From contig MGPB01000014.1 in NCBI GenBank assembly GCA_001795455.1, positions 39,040 through 103,039 of the forward strand: DNA of 64,000 bases, written 5' to 3'. This document shows, in pieces, positions 17,973 to 29,200 of this stretch; positions within the stretch are counted from its first letter, which is position 1; each line of letters begins with the position of its first letter. The notes beneath the pieces were generated by a model. That model was not told the DNA's origin, made no database searches, and was given only the letters and a program-made list of their open reading frames with translations. The translations under genes and the position numbers were made by a program. The stretch comes from Curvibacter sp. GWA2_63_95. GTDB lineage: Bacteria > Pseudomonadota > Gammaproteobacteria > Burkholderiales > Burkholderiaceae_C.

Positions 17973-19520
17973 CTAAGCAGGAATCCAGAGCTTGGGCAAG
18001 CCGCCCAGCGGTTTCAGCAACTTGGCCACCGCGCCGCTTTGCACCAGCTGGGTGGCGTGCGCAATGTCGGGCGCCAGGTATCGGTCCACATGGTGGGCGG
18101 GCACGTCTTTGCGCAGCAGCGCGTGCACGGCTTCCAGCACGGGTGAGCTGGTCAGCGGGCGCAAAAACTCAATGCCCTGTGCGGCGGCCAACAGCTCGAT
18201 GCCAAGGATGTGCGCGGTGTTGTGGATCATGCCCTGCAGGCGGCGCGCGGCGAAGGTGGCCATGGAGACATGGTCCTCCTGGTTGGCGCTGGTGGGCAGG
18301 CTGTCCACGCTGGCGGGGTGGGCCATGGATTTGTTTTCGGACGCCAATGCGGCGGCGGTGACATGCGCAATCATGAAGCCGCTGTTCAGGCCGGCATCGG
18401 CGGTGAGGAAAGGCGGCAGGCGCGACACGCCGCTGTCGATCAGCATGGCGATGCGGCGCTCGGCAATGGCACCCACTTCGGCAATGGCCAGGGCCATGCC
18501 ATCCGCGGCCAGGGCTACCGGCTCGGCGTGGAAGTTGCCGCCGGAAATCATCGCGCCATCGTCGGGGAAGACCAGCGGGTTGTCGGTGACGGCATTCGCT
18601 TCAATCAACAACACGCGCGCCGCGTGGCGCAGCTGGTCCAGGCAGGCGCCCACCACCTGCGGCTGGCAGCGCAGGCAGTACGGGTCTTGCACGCGGTCGT
18701 CGCCCTCCTCGTGCGACTTGCGGATCTGGCTGCCTACCAGCAGCTCGCGGTAGTACTGGGCCACGTCGATCTGGCCGGGCTGGCCGCGCACGGCGTGGAT
18801 GCGCGGGTCAAACGGGCCGTCGCTTCCGCGCGCGGCGTCCAGCGTCAGCGCGCCAATCAGCAGCGCAGCTTCCAGCACCGGCTCAAAAGCCAGCAGACCG
18901 TGCAGCGCCAGCGCGGTGGAAGTCTGCGTGCCGTTGATGAGGGCTAGGCCTTCCTTGGCCTCCAGCTCCAGCGGGGCAATGCCAGCTTTCTGCAGCGCTT
19001 GCAGCGCGGGCACGCGCACACCGTCCACCAGCATGTCGCCCTCGCCCATCAGCGCCAGCGTCATGTGCGAGAGCGGCGCCAGGTCGCCCGATGCACCCAC
19101 CGAACCTTGCGCGGGCACAAAAGGCACCAGGCCCGCGTTGTGCACGGCCAAGAGCGTGTCCACCACCAGTTCGCGGCAACCGGAGTAGCCGCGCGCCAGG
19201 CTGGCGGCCTTGGTGGCCATCATCAGCCGCATGATGGGCGCGGCCAGCGGCTCGCCCACGCCCACGCTGTGGCTGCGGATCAGGTTGCGTTGCAGGGTGG
19301 CCAGCTGGTCTTTGTCGATGCGCTTGTTGGCCAGCTTGCCAAAACCGGTGTTCACGCCATACACAGGCGCATCGCCATCGGCCGCGGCCTTGACCAGCGC
19401 GTGTGATGCGCGCATGGCCACGCGGGCGGACTCGGGCAGGCTGAGCTGGCACACGCCCGCGTGGATCAGGCCCAGCTCATCGAGCGAGATCTTGCCGGGG
19501 TTGAGGATTAGTTGCGTCAT
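17973..19520 (-). CDS. hutH: Histidine ammonia-lyase
   Basis: Removes ammonia from L-histidine to give trans-urocanate, step one of histidine degradation. The 515-residue protein has the MIO-forming triad Ala143-Ser144-Gly145 within [14 protein letters not shown] and the conserved [10 protein letters not shown] near residue 54. The start is the ATG at 19520 ([10 protein letters not shown]), matching the family N-terminus; twelve more upstream codons are open but dispensable. It is downstream of hutU on the same strand, with a GC-rich dispersed repeat in the 111-bp gap, and belongs to the leftward hut transcript. Confidence 0.96.
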   Translation of the reverse strand: MTQLILNPGKISLDELGLIHAGVCQLSLPESARVAMRASHALVKAAADGDAPVYGVNTGFGKLANKRIDKDQLATLQRNLIRSHSVGVGEPLAAPIMRLMMATKAASLARGYSGCRELVVDTLLAVHNAGLVPFVPAQGSVGASGDLAPLSHMTLALMGEGDMLVDGVRVPALQALQKAGIAPLELEAKEGLALINGTQTSTALALHGLLAFEPVLEAALLIGALTLDAARGSDGPFDPRIHAVRGQPGQIDVAQYYRELLVGSQIRKSHEEGDDRVQDPYCLRCQPQVVGACLDQLRHAARVLLIEANAVTDNPLVFPDDGAMISGGNFHAEPVALAADGMALAIAEVGAIAERRIAMLIDSGVSRLPPFLTADAGLNSGFMIAHVTAAALASENKSMAHPASVDSLPTSANQEDHVSMATFAARRLQGMIHNTAHILGIELLAAAQGIEFLRPLTSSPVLEAVHALLRKDVPAHHVDRYLAPDIAHATQLVQSGAVAKLLKPLGGLPKLWIPA

Positions 19521-19585
19521 AAATGTGTCCGGAGAATAGGTTTGTATCAGGGACACCGCAGAACTGGCTTTGCCAGGCTGCTGGT

Positions 19586-19629
19586 GTCGCCCCCTTGAGG
19601 GGTAGCGCCGAAGGCGATTCAGGGGTGCT
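19586..19629. repeat. GC-rich dispersed repeat (aggggtagcgcc family), copy 1
   Basis: Contains cgcccccttgaggggtagcg and the following aggcgattcaggggtgct, which can fold. A related copy lies at 41674-41749. It sits between hutU and hutH. Confidence 0.6.
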
Positions 19630-19631
19630 TT

Positions 19632-21335
19632 CTATTTCGAAATCATGGGCAGGTTCATGCCCTGCTCTTGGGCGCATTGTTTTGCGATCGCGTAGCCTGC
19701 ATCGGCATGGCGCATCACGCCGGTGCCGGGGTCGTTCCACAACACGCGCTCCAGGCGCTTGGCGGCGGCATCGGTGCCATCGGCCACGATGACCACACCG
19801 CTGTGCTGGCTGTAGCCCATGCCCACGCCGCCGCCGTGGTGCAGGCTGACCCAGGTGGCGCCACCGGCAGTGTTGAGCAGCGCGTTGAGCAAGGGCCAGT
19901 CGCTCACGGCGTCCGATCCGTCCTGCATGCTTTCGGTCTCGCGGTTGGGAGAAGCCACGCTGCCACTGTCCAGGTGGTCGCGGCCGATGACGATGGGGGC
20001 TTTGAGTTCGCCGTTCTTCACCATCTCGTTGAAGGCCAGGCCCGCGCGGTGGCGCTCGCCCAGGCCAATCCAGCAAATGCGTGCGGGCAGGCCCTGGAAG
20101 GCGATGCGCTCACCCGCCATATCCAGCCAGCGGTGCAGGGCCGTGTCTTCGGGGAACAGCTCCTTCATCTTCGCGTCGGTCTTGCGGATGTCCTCGGGGT
20201 CGCCGCTCAGCGCCACCCAGCGGAACGGGCCCTTGCCGCGGCAGAACAGCGGACGCACATAGGCGGGCACAAAGCCGGGGAAGTCGAATGCGTTGTGCAC
20301 GCCCTGGTCCAGCGCCACCTGGCGGATGTTGTTGCCATAGTCCACGGTGGGAATGCCCATGGCCTGAAAGTCCAGCATGGCCTGCACATGCACGGCGCAG
20401 CTCTTGGCGGCGGCCAGGCGCAGCGCGGCGTGTTGCGTGTCGTCCGCCTGTGCGGCGCGCCACTGCGCCACGGTCCAGCCACTGGGCAGGTAGCCGTTGA
20501 CCAGGTCGTGGGCCGAGGTCTGGTCGGTCACGATGTCGGGGCGCACACCGCCAGTAGCACCAGCTTTCACCCGCTTCACCAGCTCGGGCAGGATGTCGGC
20601 CGCGTTGCCCAGCAGCGCGATGGACACGGCTTTCTTCTCCGCCGTGTACTTAGCCAGGCGCGCCAGTGCGTCGTCCAGATCGGTGGCCTGCTCGTCCACA
20701 TAGCGGGTCTTCAGGCGGAAGTCGATGCGGCTTTGCTGGCACTCGATATTGAGCGACGATGCACCCGCAAAACTGGCGGCCAGCGGCTGCGCGCCGCCCA
20801 TGCCGCCCAAGCCCGCGGTCAAGATCCAGCGGCCCGCCAGGCTGCCACCGTAGTGCTGCTTGCCGGCTTCCACAAAGGTCTCGTAAGTGCCTTGCACGAT
20901 GCCCTGGCTGCCGATGTAGATCCAGCTGCCGGCCGTCATCTGGCCGTACATCATCAGGCCCTTTTTATCGAGTTCGTGGAAGTGTTCCCAGGTCGCCCAC
21001 TTGGGCACTAGGTTGGAGTTGGCAATCAGCACACGCGGGGCATCGGTATGGCTGCGGAACACACCGACGGGCTTGCCGCTTTGCACCAGCAGGGTTTCGT
21101 CTTCGTTCAAGTGGCGCAGGCTTTCCAGAATCGCCTCGTAGCAGTCCCAGTTGCGTGCGGCCTTGCCAATGCCGCCATACACCACCAGGGCGTCGGGGTT
21201 CTCGGCCACTTCGGGGTCCAGGTTGTTTTGCAGCATGCGGTAGGCGGCTTCGATCAGCCAGTTCTTGCAATGCAACGCGGTGCCACGCGGTGCGCGCACG
21301 GGGTGGGCTTGGGCGGGTGTCTTGGAGGTGGGCAT
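19632..21335 (-). CDS. hutU: Urocanate hydratase
   Basis: Converts urocanate to imidazolonepropionate with NAD+ as an electrophilic cofactor, step two. The product of 567 residues has the conserved NAD-binding stretch [17 protein letters not shown] and the family N-terminal block [20 protein letters not shown]. The start is the ATG at 21335; the frame runs open another 800 bases upstream on the minus strand, but that part is a shadow of hutC. It is the first gene of the leftward hut transcript, behind the promoter at 21371-21399. Confidence 0.96.
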   Translation of the reverse strand: MPTSKTPAQAHPVRAPRGTALHCKNWLIEAAYRMLQNNLDPEVAENPDALVVYGGIGKAARNWDCYEAILESLRHLNEDETLLVQSGKPVGVFRSHTDAPRVLIANSNLVPKWATWEHFHELDKKGLMMYGQMTAGSWIYIGSQGIVQGTYETFVEAGKQHYGGSLAGRWILTAGLGGMGGAQPLAASFAGASSLNIECQQSRIDFRLKTRYVDEQATDLDDALARLAKYTAEKKAVSIALLGNAADILPELVKRVKAGATGGVRPDIVTDQTSAHDLVNGYLPSGWTVAQWRAAQADDTQHAALRLAAAKSCAVHVQAMLDFQAMGIPTVDYGNNIRQVALDQGVHNAFDFPGFVPAYVRPLFCRGKGPFRWVALSGDPEDIRKTDAKMKELFPEDTALHRWLDMAGERIAFQGLPARICWIGLGERHRAGLAFNEMVKNGELKAPIVIGRDHLDSGSVASPNRETESMQDGSDAVSDWPLLNALLNTAGGATWVSLHHGGGVGMGYSQHSGVVIVADGTDAAAKRLERVLWNDPGTGVMRHADAGYAIAKQCAQEQGMNLPMISK

Positions 21336-21370
21336 GGGGTTTCTCTCACAAACAACAAAGAATGCGGCGG

Positions 21371-21399
21371 AGTCTACTTGTCTAGACATGTCTATGCAA
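21371..21399 (-). promoter_or_regulatory. hutU promoter
   Basis: On the minus strand TTGCAT (plus 21394-21399) and TAGACT (plus 21371-21376) with 17-bp spacing. It interlocks with the hutC promoter, and the HutC-type palindrome lies inside its spacer. Confidence 0.65.
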
Positions 21400-21406
21400 C
21401 TAGAAT
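21378..21406 (+). promoter_or_regulatory. hutC promoter, probably leaderless
   Basis: TTGTCT at 21378-21383 and TAGAAT at 21401-21406 with 17-bp spacing. Transcription should begin at about 21413, one base before the ATG at 21414, and no ribosome site exists, so hutC is probably translated from a leaderless mRNA. Confidence 0.65.
21379..21388. promoter_or_regulatory. HutC-type operator
   Basis: TGTCTAGACA, a perfect 10-bp palindrome in the overlap of the two divergent hut promoters, directly followed by a second half-like ATGTCTATG. Its position allows one repressor to shut off both transcripts. Confidence 0.65.
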
Positions 21407-21413
21407 TTGTCCC

Positions 21414-22115
21414 ATGGCCCAAGCACCCTATACCCGTGTCAAAGAGTTCCTCAAGCAAGGCCTGGCGGACGGCCGCTGGACGCCGGGTGCGCAAATGCCA
21501 TCCGAATCGGAGCTGGTGGCGCAGTTCCAGGTCAGCCGCATGACGGTGGGCCGCGCCATCCGCGAGCTGCAGGCCGAAGGTCTGGTGACCCGCGTACAAG
21601 GTGTGGGCACCTTTGCCGCACACCTGGCGCGTGTGTCGTCCACCCTCACCATCACCGATTTGCACGAAGACATCTTGGCGCGTGGCCACCAGCACCAGGC
21701 GCGTGTGGTGCTGTCGCGCGCGGAGCCCACGGCCGATGGCCTGGCCCAGCAGCTGGGCTTGCCGCTGGGGGCGCCGGTGTACCACACGCTCATCGTGCAT
21801 TACGAAAACGGCGTGCCCCTGCAATGCGAAGACCGTTATGTGAACCCGGCCTGCGCACCCGACTATTTGGGCGTGGACTTCACCCAGACCACACCCACGC
21901 ACTACCTGCTGGCCGTGGCCCCGCTGTGGGAGGCGCAGTACTCCATCGAGGCCGGCCCGCCCAGCACCCACGAGGCCGAGCTGTTGGGCATCACGCCCGC
22001 AGACCCTTGCCTGATCGTCGTGCGCCGCACCATGAACCGTGATGTGCCCATCACCCTGGCGCGCCTGGTGCACCCCGGCGCGCGCTACCAGATCCACGGG
22101 CAGTTCAAGCCATGA
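21414..22115 (+). CDS. hutC: Histidine utilisation repressor
   Basis: A 233-residue GntR-family protein. The N-terminal winged HTH ([20 protein letters not shown], then GVGTFAAH) is followed by a UTRA ligand domain (about 90-230). HutC proteins repress hut genes and are released by urocanate. The ATG at 21414 gives the standard N-terminus ([17 protein letters not shown]). The gene overlaps hutD by four bases. The promoter geometry indicates autoregulation. Confidence 0.94.
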   Translation: MAQAPYTRVKEFLKQGLADGRWTPGAQMPSESELVAQFQVSRMTVGRAIRELQAEGLVTRVQGVGTFAAHLARVSSTLTITDLHEDILARGHQHQARVVLSRAEPTADGLAQQLGLPLGAPVYHTLIVHYENGVPLQCEDRYVNPACAPDYLGVDFTQTTPTHYLLAVAPLWEAQYSIEAGPPSTHEAELLGITPADPCLIVVRRTMNRDVPITLARLVHPGARYQIHGQFKP

Positions 22116-22702
22116 AGCCGCACCTCGTCCACGCACACGACTGCGCGCCCCAGCCCTGGCGCAATGGCGGCGGGCAGACGCGCGAGCTGCTGGCCTGGCC
22201 TGCCGGGCCGCACTGGCAGCTGCGCATCAGCCGCGCCGACATTGACGCGGACGGGCCCTTCTCCGCCTTCCCCGGTGTGCAGCGCTGGTTTGCGGTGTTG
22301 CAGGGGGCGGGCGTGGCACTGCAGCTCGGCTGCGAACAACCCTTGCACGCGGGCGACGCGCCCTTGTGTTTTGACGGCGCCGAGGCCCCGCCATGCCGCC
22401 TGCTGGACGGCCCCACGCAAGACCTGAACCTGATGGTGCGCCAGGGCAAGGGCCATATGCAGGTGGTGCGGCCGGGCCAACGCTGGTCTGCCACGCTGGG
22501 CGAGTGCGGGCTCTACACCTGCCAGGCCGGGCTGTGGAGCGATGGCACACAAACGCTGCACCTGGCCGCCCACACGCTGCTGTGGCATGCCGCGCCGCGC
22601 AGCGCCACCTGGCAGTTTGTGGCGGACGACAGCACCCACACCCTGTGCGCTTATTGGCTGGGTTTCTCCCCATCCAGCACCACCATCGGAGGCCACGCAT
22701 GA
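22112..22702 (+). CDS. hutD: HutD/Ves family protein
   Basis: A 196-residue cupin-like protein with the HutD opening [15 protein letters not shown] and the central [20 protein letters not shown]. HutD is conserved in hut operons and is proposed to moderate hut expression or bind formylglutamate; it is not a catabolic step. It overlaps hutC (ATGA) and hutI (ATGA), which shows tight translational coupling. Confidence 0.9.
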   Translation: MKPHLVHAHDCAPQPWRNGGGQTRELLAWPAGPHWQLRISRADIDADGPFSAFPGVQRWFAVLQGAGVALQLGCEQPLHAGDAPLCFDGAEAPPCRLLDGPTQDLNLMVRQGKGHMQVVRPGQRWSATLGECGLYTCQAGLWSDGTQTLHLAAHTLLWHAAPRSATWQFVADDSTHTLCAYWLGFSPSSTTIGGHA

Positions 22703-23913
22703 CCGCCCTCACCCTCTGGCGCAACGCCAACCTGGCCACCCTGCACGGCAGCACACCATGGGGGTGGATGGAGGACGGCGCGCTGCTCACACAAGGCGAC
22801 CGGATTGTGTGGGTGGGCGAAGCATCGGCCCTGCCGGCCACGCAGATGAAGCAGGTGGAAGACGAATACAACCTGGGCGGCGCCCTGCTCACACCGGGCC
22901 TGGTGGACTGCCACACGCACCTGGTCTATGGCGGCCAGCGCGCGGCCGAGTTTGAGCAGCGGCTGCAGGGCGCCAGCTACGAAGCCATTGCCCGCGCCGG
23001 CGGCGGCATCCGCTCCACCGTGGCCGCCACACGCGCCGCGAGCGACGAGGAGCTGCTGGCCAGTGCCACGCGCCGCGCACAAAGCCTGATGGCTGAGGGC
23101 GTGACCACGGTGGAAATCAAATCGGGCTACGGCCTGAGCGAAGTGGACGAGGCCCGCTGCCTGCGCGTGGCCCGCACGCTGGGCCAGACGCTGCCGCTGA
23201 CAGTGCGCACCACCTACCTGGGTGCACACGCCGTGCCACCCGAGTTTGCGGGCCGCACCGACGACTATGTGGACGCCGTCTGCGCCTGGATGCCCGCGCT
23301 GCAGGCCGAGGGCTTGGTGGATGCCGTGGATGCGTTTTGCGAAAACATTGGCTTCACCCCTGCCCAAACGCGGCGCGTGTTTGAAGCCGCACGCGCGCTG
23401 GGCCTGCCAGTCAAGCTGCATGCCGAGCAGTTGAGCGACCAGGGCGGTGCCGCACTGGCCGCCGAGTTTGGTGCACTGTCGTGCGACCACCTGGAGCACC
23501 TGAGCGAGTCCGGCATCCGCGCCATGCAAGCCGCGGGCACCGTAGCCGTGCTGTTGCCCGGCGCCTATTACTTTCTGCGCGACACGCAGTTGCCGCCCAT
23601 AGCCGCCCTGCGCGCCCACGGTGTGCCCATGGCCATTGCCACCGACCACAACCCTGGCACCTCGCCCGGCCTGTCGCTGCTGCTCATGCTCAACATGGCC
23701 TGCACGCTGTTCCGCCTGACGCCCGAAGAAGCATTGCGCGGCGCCACCGTGCACGGCGCACGGGCCCTGGGCCTGCACGACCGCGGCACGCTGGCAGTCG
23801 GCCAGCGCGCCGACTTCTGCGTGTGGGACCTGGAACACCCCAACGAGTTGGCCTACTGGTTTGGCCACAACCCTTGCCGCCGCACCGTGGTGGGCGGACT
23901 GGAGCGCACGTGA
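22699..23913 (+). CDS. hutI: Imidazolonepropionase
   Basis: Hydrolyses imidazolonepropionate to N-formimidoyl-L-glutamate, step three. The 404-residue amidohydrolase has the metal motif [10 protein letters not shown], the substrate loop [11 protein letters not shown], a metal His in [12 protein letters not shown] and the catalytic Asp in [11 protein letters not shown]. The start is the ATG overlapping the hutD stop; the longer open frame upstream is only a hutD shadow. It overlaps hutG by one base. Confidence 0.95.
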   Translation: MTALTLWRNANLATLHGSTPWGWMEDGALLTQGDRIVWVGEASALPATQMKQVEDEYNLGGALLTPGLVDCHTHLVYGGQRAAEFEQRLQGASYEAIARAGGGIRSTVAATRAASDEELLASATRRAQSLMAEGVTTVEIKSGYGLSEVDEARCLRVARTLGQTLPLTVRTTYLGAHAVPPEFAGRTDDYVDAVCAWMPALQAEGLVDAVDAFCENIGFTPAQTRRVFEAARALGLPVKLHAEQLSDQGGAALAAEFGALSCDHLEHLSESGIRAMQAAGTVAVLLPGAYYFLRDTQLPPIAALRAHGVPMAIATDHNPGTSPGLSLLLMLNMACTLFRLTPEEALRGATVHGARALGLHDRGTLAVGQRADFCVWDLEHPNELAYWFGHNPCRRTVVGGLERT

Positions 23914-24710
23914 TGACACACCCCGTTTTCACCCTCACGCCCGGCAGCACGCCGCTGCTGGTGAGCTTTCCGCATGTGGGCACCGAGATACCACCCGACC
24001 TGCAGGCCCGCCTGGTGCCGCGCGCGCTGGCCACCGAAGACACCGACTGGCACCTGGAGCCGCTGTATGCCTTTGTGCGCGCCATGGGCGCCGGCACCAT
24101 AGTGCCGCGCTACGCCCGCTACGTGGTGGACCTGAACCGCCCGCCCGAGAACGCGCCCATGTACCCCGGCGTGAACAACACCGAGCTGTGCCCCACACAC
24201 TTTTTCAGCGGCGAGCCGCTGTACCGTGAAGGCCAGGCGCCCAGCGAGGCCGAGATTGCGGGCCGGGTGGACACCTACTGGCGCCCCTACCACGATGCAT
24301 TGAACGCCGAACTACAGCGCCTGCGCAGCGTGCATGGCCACGCTGTGCTGTTTGACGCGCACAGCATCCGCTCGGTGCTGCCCTGGCTGTTTGACGGCCA
24401 GTTGCCCGACCTGAACCTGGGCACGGTAAATGGCAGCAGCGCCGCGCCCGCATTGCGCGAGCAGCTATCGAAAGTATTGCAAAACCAAAGCCACTTCAGC
24501 CAGGTGGTGGACGGCCGCTTCAAGGGTGGCCACATCACGCGCCACTACGGCCGCCCGGACCAAGACATCCATGCCGTGCAGTTGGAGATGTGCTGGCGCT
24601 GCTACATGGCCGAGGAGCCGCCCTACGCCATAGACCCTGCGCGTGCAGCAGCCGTGCTGCCGGTGCTGCGGGCGCTGGTGCAAACCCTGGTGAGCTGGAG
24701 GCCCGCATGA
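23913..24710 (+). CDS. hutG: N-formylglutamate deformylase
   Basis: Hydrolyses N-formyl-L-glutamate to glutamate and formate, the last step of the five-step hut pathway. The 265-residue protein has SFPHVGTEIP (metal ligand), FDAHSIRS and FKGGHITRHYG. The start is the ATG sharing its first base with the hutI stop. Around 24455-24490 the coding sequence matches the core of the local dispersed repeat (attgcgcgagcagctat), encoding LREQLSKVLQNQ, but the protein length is normal. Confidence 0.94.
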   Translation: MTHPVFTLTPGSTPLLVSFPHVGTEIPPDLQARLVPRALATEDTDWHLEPLYAFVRAMGAGTIVPRYARYVVDLNRPPENAPMYPGVNNTELCPTHFFSGEPLYREGQAPSEAEIAGRVDTYWRPYHDALNAELQRLRSVHGHAVLFDAHSIRSVLPWLFDGQLPDLNLGTVNGSSAAPALREQLSKVLQNQSHFSQVVDGRFKGGHITRHYGRPDQDIHAVQLEMCWRCYMAEEPPYAIDPARAAAVLPVLRALVQTLVSWRPA

Positions 24711-26086
24711 GCGAACAACTTTTATGGGCGCCGCAGGCTTGGCTGAATGGCCACTGGGAACACAACGTGTGCCTGGCCGTGGATACGCAAGGCCACTGGG
24801 CCGACATCACGCCCAACGTCCCTACCCCGCCCACCCACGCCACCGTGCTGCCGGGCCCCGTGCTGCCGGGCTTGGTGAACGCGCACAGCCATGCCTTCCA
24901 GCGCGCGTTTGCCGGTCTGGCCGAGCGGCGCGAGTCGGCAGCAGACGACTTCTGGTCCTGGCGCGACCGCATGTACGGCGTGGCGCTGCGCATCACACCC
25001 GCGCAGCTACGCGCCGTGGCGGCGCAGTTGTACGTGGAGCTGCTGCAGGGCGGCTACACCCAGGTGTGCGAGTTCCACTACCTGCACCACCAGCCCGACG
25101 GCCAGCCCTATGCCGACGAGGCCACCATGGCCTGGGCCGTGGCCGACGCGGCCGCTGACGCTGGCCTGGGCCTGACCATGCTGCCCGTGCTGTACGAGCG
25201 CGCCGGCTTTGCCCAGCCCACGCTGCGGCCAGACCAGCGCCGCTTTGCCGGCACACCCGACGTGATTGCCCGACTGCAGACCACGGTGCAAACCAGCGGC
25301 CGCCCGCGGGTGAATGCGGGCGTGGCCATCCACTCGCTGCGCGCAGCCTCGGCCGACTCCATCGACGCGCTGCTCGCCCAGGTGGGCGATGCGGATATGC
25401 CCATCCACATCCACGTGGCCGAGCAAATGCAGGAGGTGCGCGACTGCCTGGCCGCCACCGGCCAGCGCCCCATCGCCTGGCTGGGCCAGCGCTGGCCCAT
25501 GGACGCCCGCTGGCAGCTGGTGCACGCCACCCACACCGAACAAGCCGAGATCGACACCGTGGCGCGCAGTGGCGCGGGCATCGTCATCTGCCCCAGCACC
25601 GAGGGCAACCTGGGTGATGGTTTTGCCGACCTGCCCGCCTGGCTGGCCGCAGGCGTGCCCATGGCCGTGGGCTCGGACAGCCATGTGAACCGCCAATGGG
25701 CCGAAGAACTGCGCTGGCTGGAATACGGCCAGCGCCTGCGCCTGCAGCAGCGCAATGTGGCCGCCGCCCCCACGCAGCAACCGGCCACGGCCGCGCGCCT
25801 GTTCGACGCGGCACTGCACGCCGGTGGCCCCGCAGCGGGCCAGCGCGTATGGGGACTGACGCGCGGCGCACGTGCCGATGCGCTGGTGCTGGATGTGCAA
25901 ACACCGGGCTTGCTGGGCGTGCCCGCCACTCACCGGCTGGACGCGCTGGTGTTTGCGACCAACACGTCGGCCCTCAGCGAGGTGTACGTGGCAGGCCACA
26001 AGCTGGTGCATGCAGGCCGCCATGTGGAGCAGGACCGCATCGCCCGGGCGTTCGAGAGCACCATGCAGGCCCTCTGGGAAATCTAA
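24707..26086 (+). CDS. hutF: Formimidoylglutamate deiminase
   Basis: Converts N-formimidoylglutamate to N-formylglutamate and ammonia, feeding HutG. The 459-residue amidohydrolase has the metal motif NAHSHAFQRAFAGLAERR, HIHVAEQ, and the metal Asp in GSDSHVNRQ. The start is the ATG at 24707, overlapping hutG by four bases, with GGAG 6 bases upstream. HutF and HutG together place this organism on the formylglutamate branch rather than the direct formiminoglutamase branch. A dispersed repeat follows the stop. Confidence 0.95.
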   Translation: MSEQLLWAPQAWLNGHWEHNVCLAVDTQGHWADITPNVPTPPTHATVLPGPVLPGLVNAHSHAFQRAFAGLAERRESAADDFWSWRDRMYGVALRITPAQLRAVAAQLYVELLQGGYTQVCEFHYLHHQPDGQPYADEATMAWAVADAAADAGLGLTMLPVLYERAGFAQPTLRPDQRRFAGTPDVIARLQTTVQTSGRPRVNAGVAIHSLRAASADSIDALLAQVGDADMPIHIHVAEQMQEVRDCLAATGQRPIAWLGQRWPMDARWQLVHATHTEQAEIDTVARSGAGIVICPSTEGNLGDGFADLPAWLAAGVPMAVGSDSHVNRQWAEELRWLEYGQRLRLQQRNVAAAPTQQPATAARLFDAALHAGGPAAGQRVWGLTRGARADALVLDVQTPGLLGVPATHRLDALVFATNTSALSEVYVAGHKLVHAGRHVEQDRIARAFESTMQALWEI

Positions 26087-26087
26087 G

Positions 26088-26147
26088 AAGAATTGGCCTC
26101 TAGCCCCCGCATTTATTGCGCTTACAGCTACTATATTTATAGCAACC
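26088..26147. repeat. Dispersed repeat (gcgcgagcagct family), copy 2
   Basis: ggcctctagcccccgc, then attgcgcttacagctac and tatagcaa. It starts two bases after the hutF stop. From here to 26264 I see no gene, only the probable promoter region of the next operon. Confidence 0.75.
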
Positions 26148-26264
26148 CAGAGTTAAATCACACGAAGATAGCTAGTAAAACCCCGTAGACGAATCGCACC
26201 CTTGTGTCCTTGGTTTTTGCAGGTAATACCCCTAGACTGTGGACCATGGCTTAACCAGCGGCAC

Positions 26265-29200
26265 ATGATCCATCTCTACCCTAGCGCCCCGCGCCGCACA
26301 CTCTCCGATTCATCACAGAGACGTGGCCCCGTCAAACTCAAAATCATGTGGGTGGCGTGGGTGGCCATTGTGTTTTCGGGGATTGGACTGGTACTTGTGC
26401 TTTTGCACCTGCGCACCCAGACGCTGGAGGCCGGCGCCAAGCTGACAGAGTCTTTTGCGCTGGGTATTGAGGAGCAAACCACACGCTCTCTGCAAGCGGT
26501 AGACATCAGCTTGCAACTGGCCGCCAGCAAACTGGTGGACCTGCAAACCAGGGGTCTCCTGACGCAACGCACCGCCGGTATTGCCCTGCGCGAAAGCCGG
26601 GACCAGATCCCTTTTGTGTCCGAGTTGGTGGTGCTGGATGCCAACGGCCAGGTGCAGTACGAATCGGGCGGCAACGCCATCGGCATCGACTTGGCGGACC
26701 GTGCCTATTTTCAGCGCTACCGCCACAGCGCAGACACGGGGTTCTACCTGGCCCCCCCGGTGCAGGGGCGGGTGTCTGGCAAATGGCATTTGAATGCAGT
26801 GCGGCCCCTGCGCAGCACCAATGGAACGCTCACTGGCGTGATGGTCATGGGGCTCAACCCGCAGTACCTGAACAAGCTGTGGGAGCGTATCGACCTCGGG
26901 GACCAGGGTTCGATCACCCTCCTCAGCAAAGAGGGTGTGCTGATGATGCGCACGCCATTTGACGCTACCGCGATGGGGGTTAGTTTGGGGGACAGGCCGC
27001 TCTTCAAGTCGTTGCTGCCAGCCAGTACCTATGGCAATTTCCAGAGTGTCAGCCCGATCGACCAGGTGACGCGCATGTTTTCTTACCGGCAACTGCGCGA
27101 GTACCCCCAGTTGGTAGCGGTGGTTGGCATTTCGCACCCGCTGCTGCTGGCGCCGTGGGAGCGTTTGGCCTGGATTGCTGCAACGATCTGGACCGCTGCC
27201 TCCGCCGCCGTGCTGGTCCTGTGTTATTTCCTCAGCCAGACGTGGAAGCAAACCGTCAACAGCGCCGCACGGCTGCAGACCATGGCGCGCCGCTTTGAAC
27301 TGTCCACCGACGCGGCCTCGGTGGGAGTGTGGGATTGGGACATCGAACACGACATCTGGTATGCGTCGCCCACCTACTACACCATGCTGGGTTATGCCCC
27401 CGAGGAAGGCCCGGGAGACCGGGCCCTGTGGCTGTCCAGAGTGCACACAGAGGACCGCGCGGGTATTGAGGCGCAGATCCGCGCCGCGCTGGACAAGGCC
27501 TCGGACAACTACCAGTACGAAGGCCGCCTTCTGCATGCCGATGGCAACTACCGCTGGGTGCATGTGATTGGCCGGGTGCTGGAGCGGGACTCTGATGGGA
27601 AACCGCTGCGGCTCATGGGTGTGCGCCTCGACATCACAGAACGCAAGCTGGCCGAGGAAGCGTTGCGCCGCAGCCAGGCTTTCAGCCTGGCCATTCTGGA
27701 TTCGGTGGTGGCCCAGATTGCGGTGCTGGACACGCTGGGAACCATCCTGGCGGTGAATGCACCCTGGCAGCGTTTCTGTACGGAGAACCGTGCGCCGGAG
27801 GGCATCACACTGCGCGGAGGGCCCGGCGACAATTATCTGGAGGCCCGCCACCTGCCACGAACCGATGCAACGGATAACGGCCAGAAAGCCCGCGACGGCA
27901 TCCGGGCAGTGCTGCAGGGGCGTGTGCCCAGCTTCTTCATGGAATACCCGTGCAACAGCCCAACCCAGGAGCGCTGGTTCAGCATGAGCGTAACGCCCCT
28001 GGGCACCGAGGGCGCAGGGGCGGTGGTGGCCCACCTGGACATCACCGAGCGCAAGGCCCAGCAGTCCATGCTGAAACTGGCCGAGCAAGTCTTCGCCCAA
28101 GGGCTGGAAGGCATCATGGTGGCCAATGCCAAAGGCCGTGTGGTGCTGGTGAACCAGGCCTTCACCGATATCTCGGGCTATACGCAGGCGGAGGTGCTTG
28201 GGCAAAAGCCGCGGGTACTGGCGTCGCTGCGACATGGCGACGATTTTCACCAAGCCATTACCGACGCGGTCAGGACTCAGGGCACCTGGCAGGGCGAAAT
28301 CTGGAGTCGACGTAAAAATGGGGTGGAATATCCCCAGTGGCTCAAGATCAGCGTGGTGCGCGAGGCAGGGGGCGAGGTCTGCAACTTTGTGGGAACCTTC
28401 AGCGATATCTCCGAGCAAAAGGCCAACCAGGAGAAGATCAACTGGCTCTCCCACTTCGACCCGCTCACCGGCCTGCCCAACCGCTTCTTGCTGCAAGACA
28501 GAACCGCACACGCCATCAGCATGGTGCAGCGTGCCGAACAGCCGCTGGCCATGATGATGGTGGGCATAGACCACTTCAAGACCATCAACGACACACTGGG
28601 CTACGCCGCCGCCGACCAGGTACTGCAGCAGGTGGCACAGCGGTTGCAGCAATCGGTGCGCGAACAGGACACGCTGGCCCGCATGGGTGGCAAGGAATTT
28701 GTACTGGTGCTGCCTGGCACACACGACGAAGGCGCAGCACACCTGGCCACCAGCCTGCTCTGGAAACTGGGCCAACCTTATGAGGTGAATGGGCAAACAC
28801 TGACCCTGAGCGCCACCATCGGCATTGCCAACTACCCCGAGAACGGTACGGACTGCCCTGCACTGCTCAATGCCATCGAAATTGCCATGCACCGCGCGCA
28901 GGCCAATGGCCGGGGTAGTTTCCAGTTTTACAACGAAAGCATTTACCAGCAAGTGATGGCGCATGACCATCTCTCCAAGGCCTTGCGCAGCGCCATTGCG
29001 CTGAACCAACTGAGCTTGGAATACCAGCCCCTGGCCGACCTGCAGACGGGCCAGATCAGCGGCATGGAGGCCCTGCTGCGCTGGACCCACCCCGAGTTGG
29101 GCCGGATCCCGCCGGCCAACTTCATACCGCTGGCCGAGGAGTCGGGGCTGATCGTCGGAATTGGCGAATGGGTACTGCGCAAAGCCTGCGAGGACATCCA

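Noticed and set aside
21336..22136. Extension of hutU to 834 residues
   Set aside because: The added part is antisense to hutC and unlike any urocanate hydratase.
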